The notes under the pieces were generated by a model that was not told the DNA's origin, made no database searches, and saw only the letters and a list, made by a program, of their open reading frames with translations. A stretch of 64,000 bases of DNA from Sinorhizobium fredii USDA 257 (GTDB taxonomy: Bacteria > Pseudomonadota > Alphaproteobacteria > Rhizobiales > Rhizobiaceae). Below are positions 9,951 through 18,590 of the stretch, one piece after another; within the stretch, counting starts at the first letter, position 1, and each line of letters opens with the position of its first letter. Location of the stretch: assembly GCF_000265205.3 (NCBI RefSeq), contig NC_018000.1, positions 5,799,001-5,863,000 of the forward strand, in the 5' to 3' direction. The position numbers and the translations under genes are program-made.

Positions 9951-10661
9951 ATGCGCGTGCTCGTCACCCGTCCGCGTCCGGCAGCCGAAAGAACAGCGCT
10001 GAAGCTTGCAGCGATGGGACACCAGCCGGTCGTCCTGCCACTGATGCAGGCGCAACATTTTGCCGGTGCGGTGCGCGCCGGGTTCGAGCGCCGCCATGAC
10101 GCGATTGCCGTGACCAGTGCGGAAGCCGTCCACGCTCTGGCCGGGCTAGGTCCCGCACTTGACGCGCATCTGGCGACACCGTTTTTCGCCGTCGGCTCGG
10201 CGACGGCGCGCGCCGCCGCCGAGCTCGGCTTCGCCGACATCCGGGTCGGGGCAGGAACGGGAGAAGCGCTCGCCGAGACTGTTGCCGGCTTACTCGGCCC
10301 GGAGACGGGATCGCTTCTTTATTTCGCCGGCTTGCCGCGCGCCGATGGTTTCGAGCATGCGCTGCGTGAGCGGTCGATCGACCATGTGACCGTCGAATGC
10401 TACCGGATGAGCCCCGTCGGCCACGCGCCGGGAACACTGCCGGCTCTCGTCCAGTCCGGCCCATTTGACGCGGTGCTGCTCTACTCGCGCGAAACGGCTC
10501 GGCGCCTTGTCGCGCTCCTGCGCGAGAGCGGCCTTGATTGCGCCGACGTTTCCGCCCGTTACCTTTGCCTCAGCGCGTCTGTCAAAGAGGTGCTACCGGC
10601 CGGCGTTGCAGCGGATGTTGCAGCAGCACCGGACGAGAAAAGCCTGCTGAGCCTCCTCTGA
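9951..10661 (+). CDS. hemD: Uroporphyrinogen-III synthase HemD
   Basis: Cyclises hydroxymethylbilane to uroporphyrinogen III. The 236-residue protein has the weakly conserved two-domain HemD pattern: MRVLVTRPRPAAERTA at the start, AVTSAEAVHAL, FFAVGSATARAA, and the second-domain segment DAVLLYSRETARRLVAL. Identity is supported by its position directly after hemC. Confidence 0.92.
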   Translation: MRVLVTRPRPAAERTALKLAAMGHQPVVLPLMQAQHFAGAVRAGFERRHDAIAVTSAEAVHALAGLGPALDAHLATPFFAVGSATARAAAELGFADIRVGAGTGEALAETVAGLLGPETGSLLYFAGLPRADGFEHALRERSIDHVTVECYRMSPVGHAPGTLPALVQSGPFDAVLLYSRETARRLVALLRESGLDCADVSARYLCLSASVKEVLPAGVAADVAAAPDEKSLLSLL

Positions 10662-10823
10662 GACGGGATCAGCAAAGACGGCGCCGATTTTCCGCTCACT
10701 TCGCGGGGGTTGGTGGGGTCATGTGAGGCAAATGCCGCAAAAACGGGACACAGGGACTTTCCCTGGTGCGCTTCCCTGACTAGGTTTGGCTGAAGAGCCC
10801 GACAGAACGGTAAAGAGGTCACT

Positions 10824-12128
10824 ATGGTATCGGAAAAGCCGCCGCGCCGCTCGCAACCGGAAAAGGAACCGCTGACGATCGACCTCGAGGCGGAGAGAAC
10901 CGTCACCGAAGAGACCGAGTCGATCGCCAGCCAGGAGCCGGTGACCGACGAGCCGGCGGAGATCTCAGCGACACCGGACACGACGGAGACGGTCGCGGGC
11001 GACGCCGACGCGGATGAGGCCCAGAAGGATGAGGTCAAGGCGGATGAGGCGGGGAAAGAAGACGCCGAGCTGAAGGCGGAGGCAGAAGAAGACCGCGCCG
11101 GCGCAGCCGCCGCCGCGTTCGACGAGGAGCCTCCGCATCTGAGCAACCGCACGACTCTCGAGCCCGGGAGAAAACAGGCGACGAGCGCCGGGGCGCTTGC
11201 CGCCGGCATTTTCGGCGGTCTCGTCGCGCTTCTCGGCGCCGGCGTGTTGCAATATGCCGGCTATGTTCCTGCGCCTGGGCCGGATCGCAGCAACGGATCG
11301 GTCGAGCAGAACCTGGCGAGCGAAATCGAAGCGATCAAGGCCGAGCTTCAATCGCGCCCGGATGCCCCGGCAGCCGCCGTCGATATCGCTCCCCTGGAAA
11401 GCCGCCTTGCCGCACTTGAACAGGCGGCCCCCTCCGGTGCGACCGCACCCGATGTCACGGCGCTCCAGGCCGATGTCGCCAACCTGAGCAAGGAAATCGC
11501 CGCACTGAAAACCGAGCTTGCCGATGCCCGGCAGTCGGCGGACGCCGCCAAGGCCGAACTTGCCGGCCGCATCGATCAGGCGGAGCAGAAACTCAACGAA
11601 CCGGTCAACGACATCGAGATGGCGAAGGCCGTCGCCGTGACCGCACTGAAGACGGCGATCGATCGCGGCGGACCGTTCGTCGCCGAGCTCGACGCGCTGC
11701 GCAGCATCGCGCCCGAGGATGCGGCGGTAAAAGAGCTTGCCGACGACGCCGCGACCGGCGTCGCCACGCGAACGGAACTGCGCAGTGAGTTTCCGACCGT
11801 GGCGACGGCGATGCTCGACGCCCTGCATCAGCCCGACCCGAACGAGGGCATCCTTTCCCGTCTCTTTTCGAGCGCCATGTCCGGCATTCGCGTCCGGCCG
11901 GTCGGCAGCGTCGAGGGCGACACGCCGGAGGCGGTGATCGCCCGCATCGAGGACAAGCTCAACAATGGCGATCTCAAGGGGGCTTCGCTGGAATGGGAAA
12001 GCCTCCCCGAGTCAGCGAAAACCGCCGGTCAGGATTTCAAGACGAAGCTCGACCAGCGATTGCGCGTCGAGACCGCCATCGGCGCGGCCGTGGCGGCGAC
12101 CATGACGCGAACCGGCACGCAAGGCTAA
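10824..12128 (+). CDS. Mitofilin/Mic60-like inner membrane protein
   Basis: 434 residues. An acidic, low-complexity cytoplasmic N-terminus (1-120, rich in Glu, Asp and Ala) is followed by one membrane segment at about 121-147, then a coiled-coil region at about 160-270 and a C-terminal domain resembling the mitofilin signature region (AKAVAVTALKTAI through the PEAVIARIEDKLNNGDLKGA segment). Alphaproteobacterial Mic60, the relative of the mitochondrial crista protein, is known to be encoded next to heme genes, as here between hemD and hemY. It likely shapes or tethers the inner membrane and contacts outer-membrane proteins. Confidence 0.78.
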   Translation: MVSEKPPRRSQPEKEPLTIDLEAERTVTEETESIASQEPVTDEPAEISATPDTTETVAGDADADEAQKDEVKADEAGKEDAELKAEAEEDRAGAAAAAFDEEPPHLSNRTTLEPGRKQATSAGALAAGIFGGLVALLGAGVLQYAGYVPAPGPDRSNGSVEQNLASEIEAIKAELQSRPDAPAAAVDIAPLESRLAALEQAAPSGATAPDVTALQADVANLSKEIAALKTELADARQSADAAKAELAGRIDQAEQKLNEPVNDIEMAKAVAVTALKTAIDRGGPFVAELDALRSIAPEDAAVKELADDAATGVATRTELRSEFPTVATAMLDALHQPDPNEGILSRLFSSAMSGIRVRPVGSVEGDTPEAVIARIEDKLNNGDLKGASLEWESLPESAKTAGQDFKTKLDQRLRVETAIGAAVAATMTRTGTQG

Positions 12129-12146
12129 GAAAAGGAAGAAGACTAC

Positions 12147-13772
12147 ATGGTCCGGATACTGTTCTTCATCCTGCTCGTCCTCGCGCTCGCGCTCGGCTTT
12201 GCCTGGCTCGCGGATCGGCCGGGGGAATTATCGCTGATCTGGCAGGGCCAACGCATCGAGATGAGCCTGATGCGCGCCGCCACCATCCTGATTTCGCTCT
12301 TCGCCGCGATCCTTATCGTCGCCTGGCTGATCCGTACGATCTGGCTGTCGCCGCACACCGTGACGCGCTACTTCCGCGCCCGCAAGCGCGATCGCGGCTA
12401 CCAGGCGCTGTCAACCGGACTGATTGCTGCAGGAGCGGGCGACGCGACACTGGCCCGCAAGATGGTAGGCCGCGCGCGCGGTCTGATCCGCATCGACCAG
12501 GAACCGCTCATTCATCTGCTGGAGGCGCAGACGGCGCTGATCGAAGGCAAGTATGACGACGCGCGCAAGAAATTCGAGCTGATGGCGGAAGACGCGGAGA
12601 CGCGCGAGCTTGGCCTGCGTGGCCTCTATCTCGAGGCCAAGCGGCTCGGCGCCAACGAGGCCGCCCGCCAATATGCCGAACGGGCGGCCGAAAAGGCGCC
12701 GCATCTGTCCTGGGCGACCCTGGCGACCCTCGACCAGCGCAGCCAGGCGGGCCAGTGGGACGAAGCGATCCGTCTTCTGGACCAGAGCCGCGCCGCCAAC
12801 GTCCTCGACAAGAAGGAAGCGAACCGGAAGAAGGCCGTGCTGCTCACCGCGCGAGCGACGAGCAAGCTTGAGGCCGATCCGAAAGCCGCCCGGGACGACG
12901 CGCTCGCGGCGCTGAAGCTCGACGATCGGCTGGTGCCGGCAGCGCTCGTCGCCGCGAAGGCGCTGTTTCGCGAGGACAACCTGCGCAAGGGTGCTTCGGT
13001 CCTCGAGAAGATCTGGAAACAGGACCCCCATCCGGAGGTGGCCCGGCTTTACGTGCGGGCGCGCGGCGGCGATTCCGCCGTCGACCGGCTGAAGCGCGCC
13101 AAGAGGCTCGAAACCCTGCGCGGCAACAATGCGGTTAGCCTGGCAACGGTCGCCGAGGCAGCGCTCGAGGCACGCGAGCTGGAGCTCTCCCGAATCAAGG
13201 CCGAAGCGGCCGCAAGGCTGGCGCCGAGCGAGAGCATCTTCCTGCTGCTTGCCGACATCGAGGAGGCCGATACCGGTGACGAGGGCCGCATCCGCCACTG
13301 GATGGCGCAGGCGCTCAGAAGCCCGCGCGACCCGGCCTGGACCGCCGACGGCGTGACCTCGCCGACCTGGCTGCCGGTGTCGCCGGTGAGCGGTCGGCTC
13401 GACGCCTTCGAATGGAAGGCACCCCCCTCGCCACTTGCCGGAACGACCGAGAACGGTCGTCTCAGCGGCGACGACGCGATCCGCAGCCTGCCGCCGGTCG
13501 CTCCCGACCAGCAGATGGCCATACGAGAAGCGCCGCCAACGGCCAAGGCCGAAGAAAGCCGGCCAGTGCTGGAAGCGGAGCTCCCAACGCCGACACCCAC
13601 CCTGATAAAGGTGCCTGAGCGCAAGGAACCTGTCGCCCCGCCCGCTAAGAGCGAAGAGACTCGCCCCGAGGAAGAAGAGGAGGCGCCCTTCTTCGGGCGG
13701 CCGCCGGACGATCCCGGTGTTCGCGAGCGAGCTGTGGAGGAAGGCAACAAGGCCGGCCTCCGGCTGTTCTGA
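12147..13772 (+). CDS. hemY: HemY-type TPR membrane protein
   Basis: 541 residues. Two N-terminal membrane helices (about 3-20 and 41-63) are followed by the HemY N-terminal domain and TPR-like helical repeats to about residue 390, then a proline-rich acidic tail. This is the proteobacterial HemY of unresolved function encoded with hemCD, not the Gram-positive protoporphyrinogen oxidase of the same name. It starts 18 bases after the Mic60-like gene, so the two membrane proteins are probably made together. Confidence 0.9.
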   Translation: MVRILFFILLVLALALGFAWLADRPGELSLIWQGQRIEMSLMRAATILISLFAAILIVAWLIRTIWLSPHTVTRYFRARKRDRGYQALSTGLIAAGAGDATLARKMVGRARGLIRIDQEPLIHLLEAQTALIEGKYDDARKKFELMAEDAETRELGLRGLYLEAKRLGANEAARQYAERAAEKAPHLSWATLATLDQRSQAGQWDEAIRLLDQSRAANVLDKKEANRKKAVLLTARATSKLEADPKAARDDALAALKLDDRLVPAALVAAKALFREDNLRKGASVLEKIWKQDPHPEVARLYVRARGGDSAVDRLKRAKRLETLRGNNAVSLATVAEAALEARELELSRIKAEAAARLAPSESIFLLLADIEEADTGDEGRIRHWMAQALRSPRDPAWTADGVTSPTWLPVSPVSGRLDAFEWKAPPSPLAGTTENGRLSGDDAIRSLPPVAPDQQMAIREAPPTAKAEESRPVLEAELPTPTPTLIKVPERKEPVAPPAKSEETRPEEEEEAPFFGRPPDDPGVRERAVEEGNKAGLRLF

Positions 13773-13803
13773 GTTCTGGTTTCGATGGCTGTGGGCACAA
13801 GGC

Positions 13804-14289
13804 ATGTTTGAACGGTTTCGAGCGTTTCTCGAGGAACTGACGGTTCCGTCCGCGCGTATCGACAAGGACGATCCGCGCGTCGCGGTGATCGGGCTCTGTT
13901 TCCAGGTGATGGAGGCGGATGGCGCCATCCGTACTTCGGAGCGGCGCAAGATGCGCAAGATCATCAAGGAGCACTACGAGCTCGACGATGCCGCCCTCAA
14001 TGCCCTGGTCGCGGCGGGCGAAACGGCCGAGAGCGAGGCGATCGACTTCTACCGCTTCACCTCCGAGATCAAGCGCCACCTCTCGGAGGACCAGCGCGTC
14101 GAGCTTGTCGGCATGTTGTGGGAGATCGTCTACGCCGACGGCGCGCGCAGCGAAATGGAGGACCACGCTATCTGGCGGATCGCCGATCTCCTCGGCGTAT
14201 CCGGCCGCGACCGGGTCTTGAAACGGCGGGAGGCAGCCGCCAAGATCGACATGGTCGAGGAGGAGAACGAGGCACAACAGGAAAGCTGA
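13804..14289 (+). CDS. TerB-family protein
   Basis: The ATG at 13804 gives 161 residues (MFERFRAFLEEL). An in-frame extension back to 13717 would overlap the hemY end and adds no recognisable sequence. The acidic all-helical body, with DPRVAVIGLCFQVMEADG and GMLWEIVYADGARSEMEDH, is the TerB/DjlA-like fold linked to tellurite resistance and envelope stress. It is 31 bases after hemY and 2 bases before the next gene. Confidence 0.85.
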   Translation: MFERFRAFLEELTVPSARIDKDDPRVAVIGLCFQVMEADGAIRTSERRKMRKIIKEHYELDDAALNALVAAGETAESEAIDFYRFTSEIKRHLSEDQRVELVGMLWEIVYADGARSEMEDHAIWRIADLLGVSGRDRVLKRREAAAKIDMVEEENEAQQES

Positions 14290-14291
14290 CG

Positions 14292-15038
14292 ATGCCGCCA
14301 GAAGCCGCCGACGACAAGAGACCGATCCTCATCGTCCTTCACCAGGAGCGTTCGAGCGCAGGCCGCGTCGGCCATATTCTTGAGCAGAAGGGCTTTTCGC
14401 TCGATATCCGGCGGCCGGCGCTTGGCGACGAGCTGCCGCCGACGCTCGAGGGTCATTCGGGAACAATCATCTTCGGCGGGCCGATGAGCGCTAACGACGA
14501 GGAGGAATTCGTTCGCCGCGAGATCGATTGGCTGTCGGTGCCGCTCCTTGAAAACAAGCCCTATCTCGGCATCTGCCTCGGGGCCCAGATGCTCGCCCGC
14601 AATCTCGGCGGCAAGGTCGCTCCCCACCACGAGGGCATGACCGAGATCGGCTGGTATCGGCTCGAGGCCACCGAAGCCGGCAAGGCGCTCCTCGACTGGC
14701 CCGCCATGGTCTACCACTTCCACCGTGAAGGCTTCGACCTTCCGAAGGGCGCCGAGTTGCTCGCGACCGGCGACACCTATCCGAACCAGGCCTTCCGCTA
14801 CGGCGAGAACGCCTGGGGCATCCAATTTCACGGCGAACTGACGCGGGCGATGATGCATCGCTGGGTGGTGCACGGCGCCCACCGCTTCGTCCTGCCCGGC
14901 GCCCAGATGGGCAAGGCGCATCTCGAGGGCCGGATGATTCACGACCACCCCTTGCGGACCTGGATGGAGAATTTTCTCGAGCTGATCTTTTTGGGTGGCG
15001 ACAAGGGGATCACTGCAACCGGGGAAAAGCTGGCGTAA
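14292..15038 (+). CDS. Class I glutamine amidotransferase (GMP synthase-like)
   Basis: The ATG at 14292 gives 248 residues. The fold matches the stand-alone GATase class I proteins annotated as GMP synthase-like. The nucleophile elbow is YLGICLGAQML and the His/Glu pair lies in GIQFHGELT. It has no synthetase domain, so it needs a partner or acts as a gamma-glutamyl hydrolase. The substrate is unknown. It is the last gene of the hemC-started run, followed by the G-rich hairpin at 15070-15104. Confidence 0.86.
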   Translation: MPPEAADDKRPILIVLHQERSSAGRVGHILEQKGFSLDIRRPALGDELPPTLEGHSGTIIFGGPMSANDEEEFVRREIDWLSVPLLENKPYLGICLGAQMLARNLGGKVAPHHEGMTEIGWYRLEATEAGKALLDWPAMVYHFHREGFDLPKGAELLATGDTYPNQAFRYGENAWGIQFHGELTRAMMHRWVVHGAHRFVLPGAQMGKAHLEGRMIHDHPLRTWMENFLELIFLGGDKGITATGEKLA

Positions 15039-15069
15039 CGGACGGCTTGCGGGGGAGCTTGCAATTTCA

Positions 15070-15104
15070 CCCCTCCCCACCTGTGGGGAGGGGTTGGGGA
15101 GGGG
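15070..15104. repeat. Perfect G-rich hairpin with G-quadruplex pattern between convergent genes
   Basis: Arms of 11 bases, CCCCTCCCCAC (15070-15080) and GTGGGGAGGGG (15083-15093), pair around CT. The right arm continues so that four GGGG runs stand at 15085, 15090, 15096 and 15101 with loops of 1, 2 and 1 bases. It lies between the stops of two convergent genes, so a bidirectional terminator role is likely. The motif resembles short repeats common between rhizobial genes. Confidence 0.75.
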
Positions 15105-15108
15105 CCTG

Positions 15109-16359
15109 TCACTGCCCTTCCCGCTGCCCCTCCGGCACGTCCAACCTGTCGATCCGGCGCAGCTGCGGGAAACCGATCGCCCAGAGCAGCGATACGAGAA
15201 GCGTGCCGAGCCCGCCGAAAACGACGGCGAAGACGGCGCCGAAGCCCGACGCCATCGTGCCGGCGCGGAATTCGCCGAGCTCGTTGGAGGCGCCGACAAA
15301 GACCGCGTTGACGGCATTCACCCGGCCGCGCAACTCGTCCGGGGTCCAAAGCGCGATCAGGCTCTCGCGCACATAGACCGAGATCATGTCCGCCGCACCC
15401 ATGACGACGAGCGCGGCAATCGAGATCCACGGCGTCGCCGACAGGCCGAAGACGATCGTGGCAAGGCCAAAGAGGGCGACGCCAATGAACATGTAGAGGC
15501 CTGCGCGGTTATGGACCGGGTGGGCGGCGAGCCAGATGGCCATGCCGACGGCGCCGACGCCGGGGGCGGCGCGCAACAGACCCAGCCCCCATGGCCCGAG
15601 CACCAGGATATCGCGGGCAAAGACCGGCATCAGCGCCACGGCGCCGCCGAGCAACACCGCGAAAAGATCGAGCGAGATTGCCCCGAGCACCACCTTCTCG
15701 GCCTTGATGTAGCGGAAGCCGGCGGTGATCGTCTGCCAGCTCTGTGCCGAGGCGGGCGTGCGCTGGGCAGGCTTCGGCACGGCGAACACCATCAGCGCCG
15801 CCGCCGCGAAGAAGCAGAGGCTGACCGTATAGGGCACCGTCGGTCCAAAGCCGTAGATCAGCCCGCCCACCACCGGCCCGACGATCGTCGCCGTCTGCCA
15901 GGAACTCGAGTTCCAGGCGATCGCATTCGGCAGATCCTCGGCCGGCACGAGATTGGGCGCCAGCGATTGCGCGGCCGGCGTCAGAAAGGCCCGCTCGATG
16001 CCGAAGACGATGAGGATTGCGTAAACCGGCCAGGGAGCGAACAACCCGGACACCGTGAGGATCAGCAGTGCCGCGGCGCAGAGCGTGCCGACGAGCATGC
16101 AGAGCCCCATGATGACGCGGCGATTATAGCGATCCGCCACGCTGCCGGTGACGAGAATGAGGACAAGCGACGGCAGGAATTGGAAGAGGCCGATCAGGCC
16201 GAGTGCGAAAGGATCCCGCGTCAGATCGTAGATCTGCCAACCGACCGAGACCGACATGATCTGCACGGCGAAATAGGCAAGGAAGCGCGAGAAGAAATAG
16301 CGCCGATAGCCGACATGCCGAAAGGCGGCAAAGCGATGCGCGTTGTGGACGGCCGACAT
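15109..16359 (-). CDS. MFS transporter, Enterobactin-exporter (EntS)/MFS_3 type
   Basis: The start at 16359 gives 416 residues (MSAVHNAHRFAAFRHVGYRRYF); the longer frame to 16449 is basic and unlike the family. There are twelve membrane helices with the loop 2-3 motif GSVADRYNRRVIM, and the NLVPAEDLPNAIAWNSSSWQ segment typical of the EntS-like group. The family exports siderophores and drugs; the substrate here is not known. It is divergent from the YggT gene. Confidence 0.86.
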   Translation of the reverse strand: MSAVHNAHRFAAFRHVGYRRYFFSRFLAYFAVQIMSVSVGWQIYDLTRDPFALGLIGLFQFLPSLVLILVTGSVADRYNRRVIMGLCMLVGTLCAAALLILTVSGLFAPWPVYAILIVFGIERAFLTPAAQSLAPNLVPAEDLPNAIAWNSSSWQTATIVGPVVGGLIYGFGPTVPYTVSLCFFAAAALMVFAVPKPAQRTPASAQSWQTITAGFRYIKAEKVVLGAISLDLFAVLLGGAVALMPVFARDILVLGPWGLGLLRAAPGVGAVGMAIWLAAHPVHNRAGLYMFIGVALFGLATIVFGLSATPWISIAALVVMGAADMISVYVRESLIALWTPDELRGRVNAVNAVFVGASNELGEFRAGTMASGFGAVFAVVFGGLGTLLVSLLWAIGFPQLRRIDRLDVPEGQREGQ

Positions 16360-16486
16360 GACGGAACACTCCCCGGGAAAACTACGCCCCCGCATCGTTA
16401 AACATGATGGCGCCGGGCAAAGCGTCGTACTTGCTCGTTTGGTTCCCAATGTCTACATGTCTGGCGACAAAGAATTGGAGACGGGC

Positions 16487-16780
16487 ATGATTGCTGTCAT
16501 CGGCACCTTGAATTTCATCATCAACATCGCGTGGTTCCTGATCATCGCGTCGGCGATCTTCTCCTGGCTCTATGCCTTCAACGTGATCAACGTGAACAAC
16601 CAGGCAATCAACATGATCGGCCGCTCGCTCTATCAGCTGACCGAGCCGCTTTACCGACCGATCCGCCGTTTCCTGCCGGACATGGGCGGCGTCGATCTTT
16701 CGCCGCTCGTCGTCCTGGTGATCCTCTATTTCATCCAGCTCTTCCTGAACACGACGATCGCGCCGGCGCTGATCCGCTGA
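16487..16780 (+). CDS. YggT-family membrane protein
   Basis: 97 residues with two hydrophobic segments (about 4-30 and 72-94) and the family core LYQLTEPLYRPIRRFLPDMGGVDLSPLVV. The ATG at 16487 has a GGAG seven bases upstream; an in-frame ATG at 16457 is less likely. The YggT family is linked to osmotic or potassium tolerance and to division genes. It is followed 4 bases later by the DUF167 gene, a conserved pairing. Confidence 0.92.
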   Translation: MIAVIGTLNFIINIAWFLIIASAIFSWLYAFNVINVNNQAINMIGRSLYQLTEPLYRPIRRFLPDMGGVDLSPLVVLVILYFIQLFLNTTIAPALIR

Positions 16781-16784
16781 CGGC

Positions 16785-17105
16785 ATGCGCGGCGCGCTGA
16801 CCAGCTTCGGCGATCATGTGCGCCGGACGGTGCGGCTGACGCCGAACGGCGGCAGAGACGCGATCGCCGGCCTGGAAACGGCGGCCGACGGCGAGGAGCA
16901 TCTCAAGGTGCGGGTGCGGGCGGTGCCGGAAAAGGGCAAGGCGAACCGGGCCCTGATCGCCCTGCTGGCCAAGTCGCTCGGCCTCGCCAAGAATAGAATC
17001 GCGCTCGTTTCCGGCGACACGCAGCGCAAAAAAATCCTCCGGATCGAGGCCGACCCGGAGGAAATCAGGAAGCGTCTGAGCGAACTCGTGAGAGAGACTG
17101 GCTAG
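16785..17105 (+). CDS. DUF167/YggU-family protein
   Basis: 106 residues of the DUF167 fold: VRLTPNGGRDAIAG, LKVRVRAVPEKGKANRALIALLAK, and LVSGDTQRKKILRI near the end. A small cytosolic protein of unknown role, classically encoded next to YggT as here. It is convergent with ppa; the two stops are adjacent. Confidence 0.92.
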   Translation: MRGALTSFGDHVRRTVRLTPNGGRDAIAGLETAADGEEHLKVRVRAVPEKGKANRALIALLAKSLGLAKNRIALVSGDTQRKKILRIEADPEEIRKRLSELVRETG

Positions 17106-17639
17106 TTACTTCTTCGCCTTGGCGCGTTCGACCGCTTCGCGGATCAGCTGCTTGGCGACAACCGCATCCTTCCAGCCGAAGATCTTCACCCACTTGCCGG
17201 GCTCCAGATCCTTGTAGTGCTCGAAGAAGTGCTCGATCTGCTTCAAGGTGATTTCCGGCAGGTCGGTGTAGTCGTGAACCTTGTCGTAGCGCTGGGTCAG
17301 ATGACCCGAGGGGACCGCGATGATCTTCTCGTCCTGGCCGGAATTGTCTTCCATCATCATCACGCCGATCGGGCGGACGTTGATGACGCAGCCCGGCACC
17401 AGCGGGCGCGTATTGCAGATCAGCACATCGATCGGATCGCCGTCATCGGAAAGCGTGTGCGGGACGAAGCCGTAATTGCCCGGATAGGTCATCGGCGTGT
17501 AGAGGAAGCGGTCGACGACCAGTGTGCCGGCTTCCTTGTCCATTTCGTACTTGATCGGATGCCCGCCGACCGGGACTTCCACAATCACGTTGACATCTTC
17601 CGGTGGGTTTTTTCCGATGGAAATCGCGTCGATCCGCAT
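17106..17639 (-). CDS. ppa: Inorganic pyrophosphatase
   Basis: Hydrolyses pyrophosphate to drive biosynthetic reactions. The start at 17639 gives 177 residues ([17 protein letters not shown]) with GGAGGTGCT immediately before the ATG; the longer frame to 17753 lacks family similarity. Active-site segments are [22 protein letters not shown] and the metal-binding [10 protein letters not shown]. Length matches bacterial family I enzymes. Confidence 0.96.
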   Translation of the reverse strand: MRIDAISIGKNPPEDVNVIVEVPVGGHPIKYEMDKEAGTLVVDRFLYTPMTYPGNYGFVPHTLSDDGDPIDVLICNTRPLVPGCVINVRPIGVMMMEDNSGQDEKIIAVPSGHLTQRYDKVHDYTDLPEITLKQIEHFFEHYKDLEPGKWVKIFGWKDAVVAKQLIREAVERAKAKK

Positions 17640-17881
17640 GAGCACCTCCAGGGTCGTTTGAAAAGTCGCCCGTCGGATAAAGGGAAACATGCCGCGATGC
17701 AACATGACTTTCGTCCCGGGGGCGGAAATGCTGTAGGCAGGCGGCGCGGCCAAATATGGGCAGAGCGGATTTTTGTCCTGGAAAAAGGCAATGGGGTGGG
17801 GGAGCGCCGGGAGACCTCTAACCCTGCACAGTCACACCCTGTGACGAAGCCATGGGCTTAAGGAAACAGGCGGGGGAGCGC

Positions 17882-18388
17882 TTACTTCCAGACGAGGCCG
17901 ACCTTCTTCAGGTATTTCTCGCCGAAGTCTTCCATGCCCTCGGCAATATCGCGACCACCGGCCGACAGGAAGAAATTATAGGCGAGGTCGCTGTCCTCGA
18001 GGCACCAGACGACCAGCCCCTCGCAACCGAGCGATTTCAGTAGGCTTTTCGCCTCGCCGAACAGCATGCGCCCGAGACCGAGGCCCTGATATTCGGGGCG
18101 AAGATAGATTTCGTAGATCTCGCCTTCCTGCGGGAGCGCCCTTGCGCGGCTCAGGCCCAGCGTCGCATAGCCGGCTATCGTTCCGGCTACATCGACTACG
18201 AGCAGCGTCGCCGGCCCGCGCGTCGCCTTCCTCCACCAGGTCTCGTCGCGCCGGTTGACCATCTTGACCAGCGGGCGGTGCGGGATGATGCCGCCATAGG
18301 CCTGCAGCCAGGAAGCGCGATGCACATCGGCGATCGCCGCCGCCTCATGCGGCTCTCCGGGCCTGACCTCGATCGAAACAGTCTTCAT
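17882..18388 (-). CDS. GNAT-family N-acetyltransferase
   Basis: 168 residues. The GNAT fold shows the start VRPGEPHEAAAIADVHRASW, the beta-4 segment EIYEIYLRPEYQGLGLGRML (acetyl-CoA loop Q-G-L-G-L-G) and LVVWCLEDSDLAYNFF. The acceptor substrate is unknown. It stands alone between ppa and typA. Confidence 0.9.
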   Translation of the reverse strand: MKTVSIEVRPGEPHEAAAIADVHRASWLQAYGGIIPHRPLVKMVNRRDETWWRKATRGPATLLVVDVAGTIAGYATLGLSRARALPQEGEIYEIYLRPEYQGLGLGRMLFGEAKSLLKSLGCEGLVVWCLEDSDLAYNFFLSAGGRDIAEGMEDFGEKYLKKVGLVWK

Positions 18389-18536
18389 GACCTGACTCTA
18401 AACACACGACACGGCGAACCGGAATCCCGCCAGGCTGCCGCGCCACGTTAACCCACAGGCAACTTTAACGGCATCCGTTCGAAGGTTAACGTGTTTTAAC
18501 TTTATCCGCAAGCCGCCCGCGAAAGGCACACACAGC

Positions 18537-18562
18537 AAAAAACCCCGGATCGCTCCGGGGTT
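18537..18562 (-). terminator. Rho-independent terminator of typA
   Basis: Stem CCCCGGA/TCCGGGG with a short loop. On the minus strand it is followed by TTTTTTGC. It lies 29 bases after the typA stop, in the correct direction and with a proper U tract. Confidence 0.9.
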
Positions 18563-18590
18563 CTCATGCATCTGTCGATTTTCTCGAATT

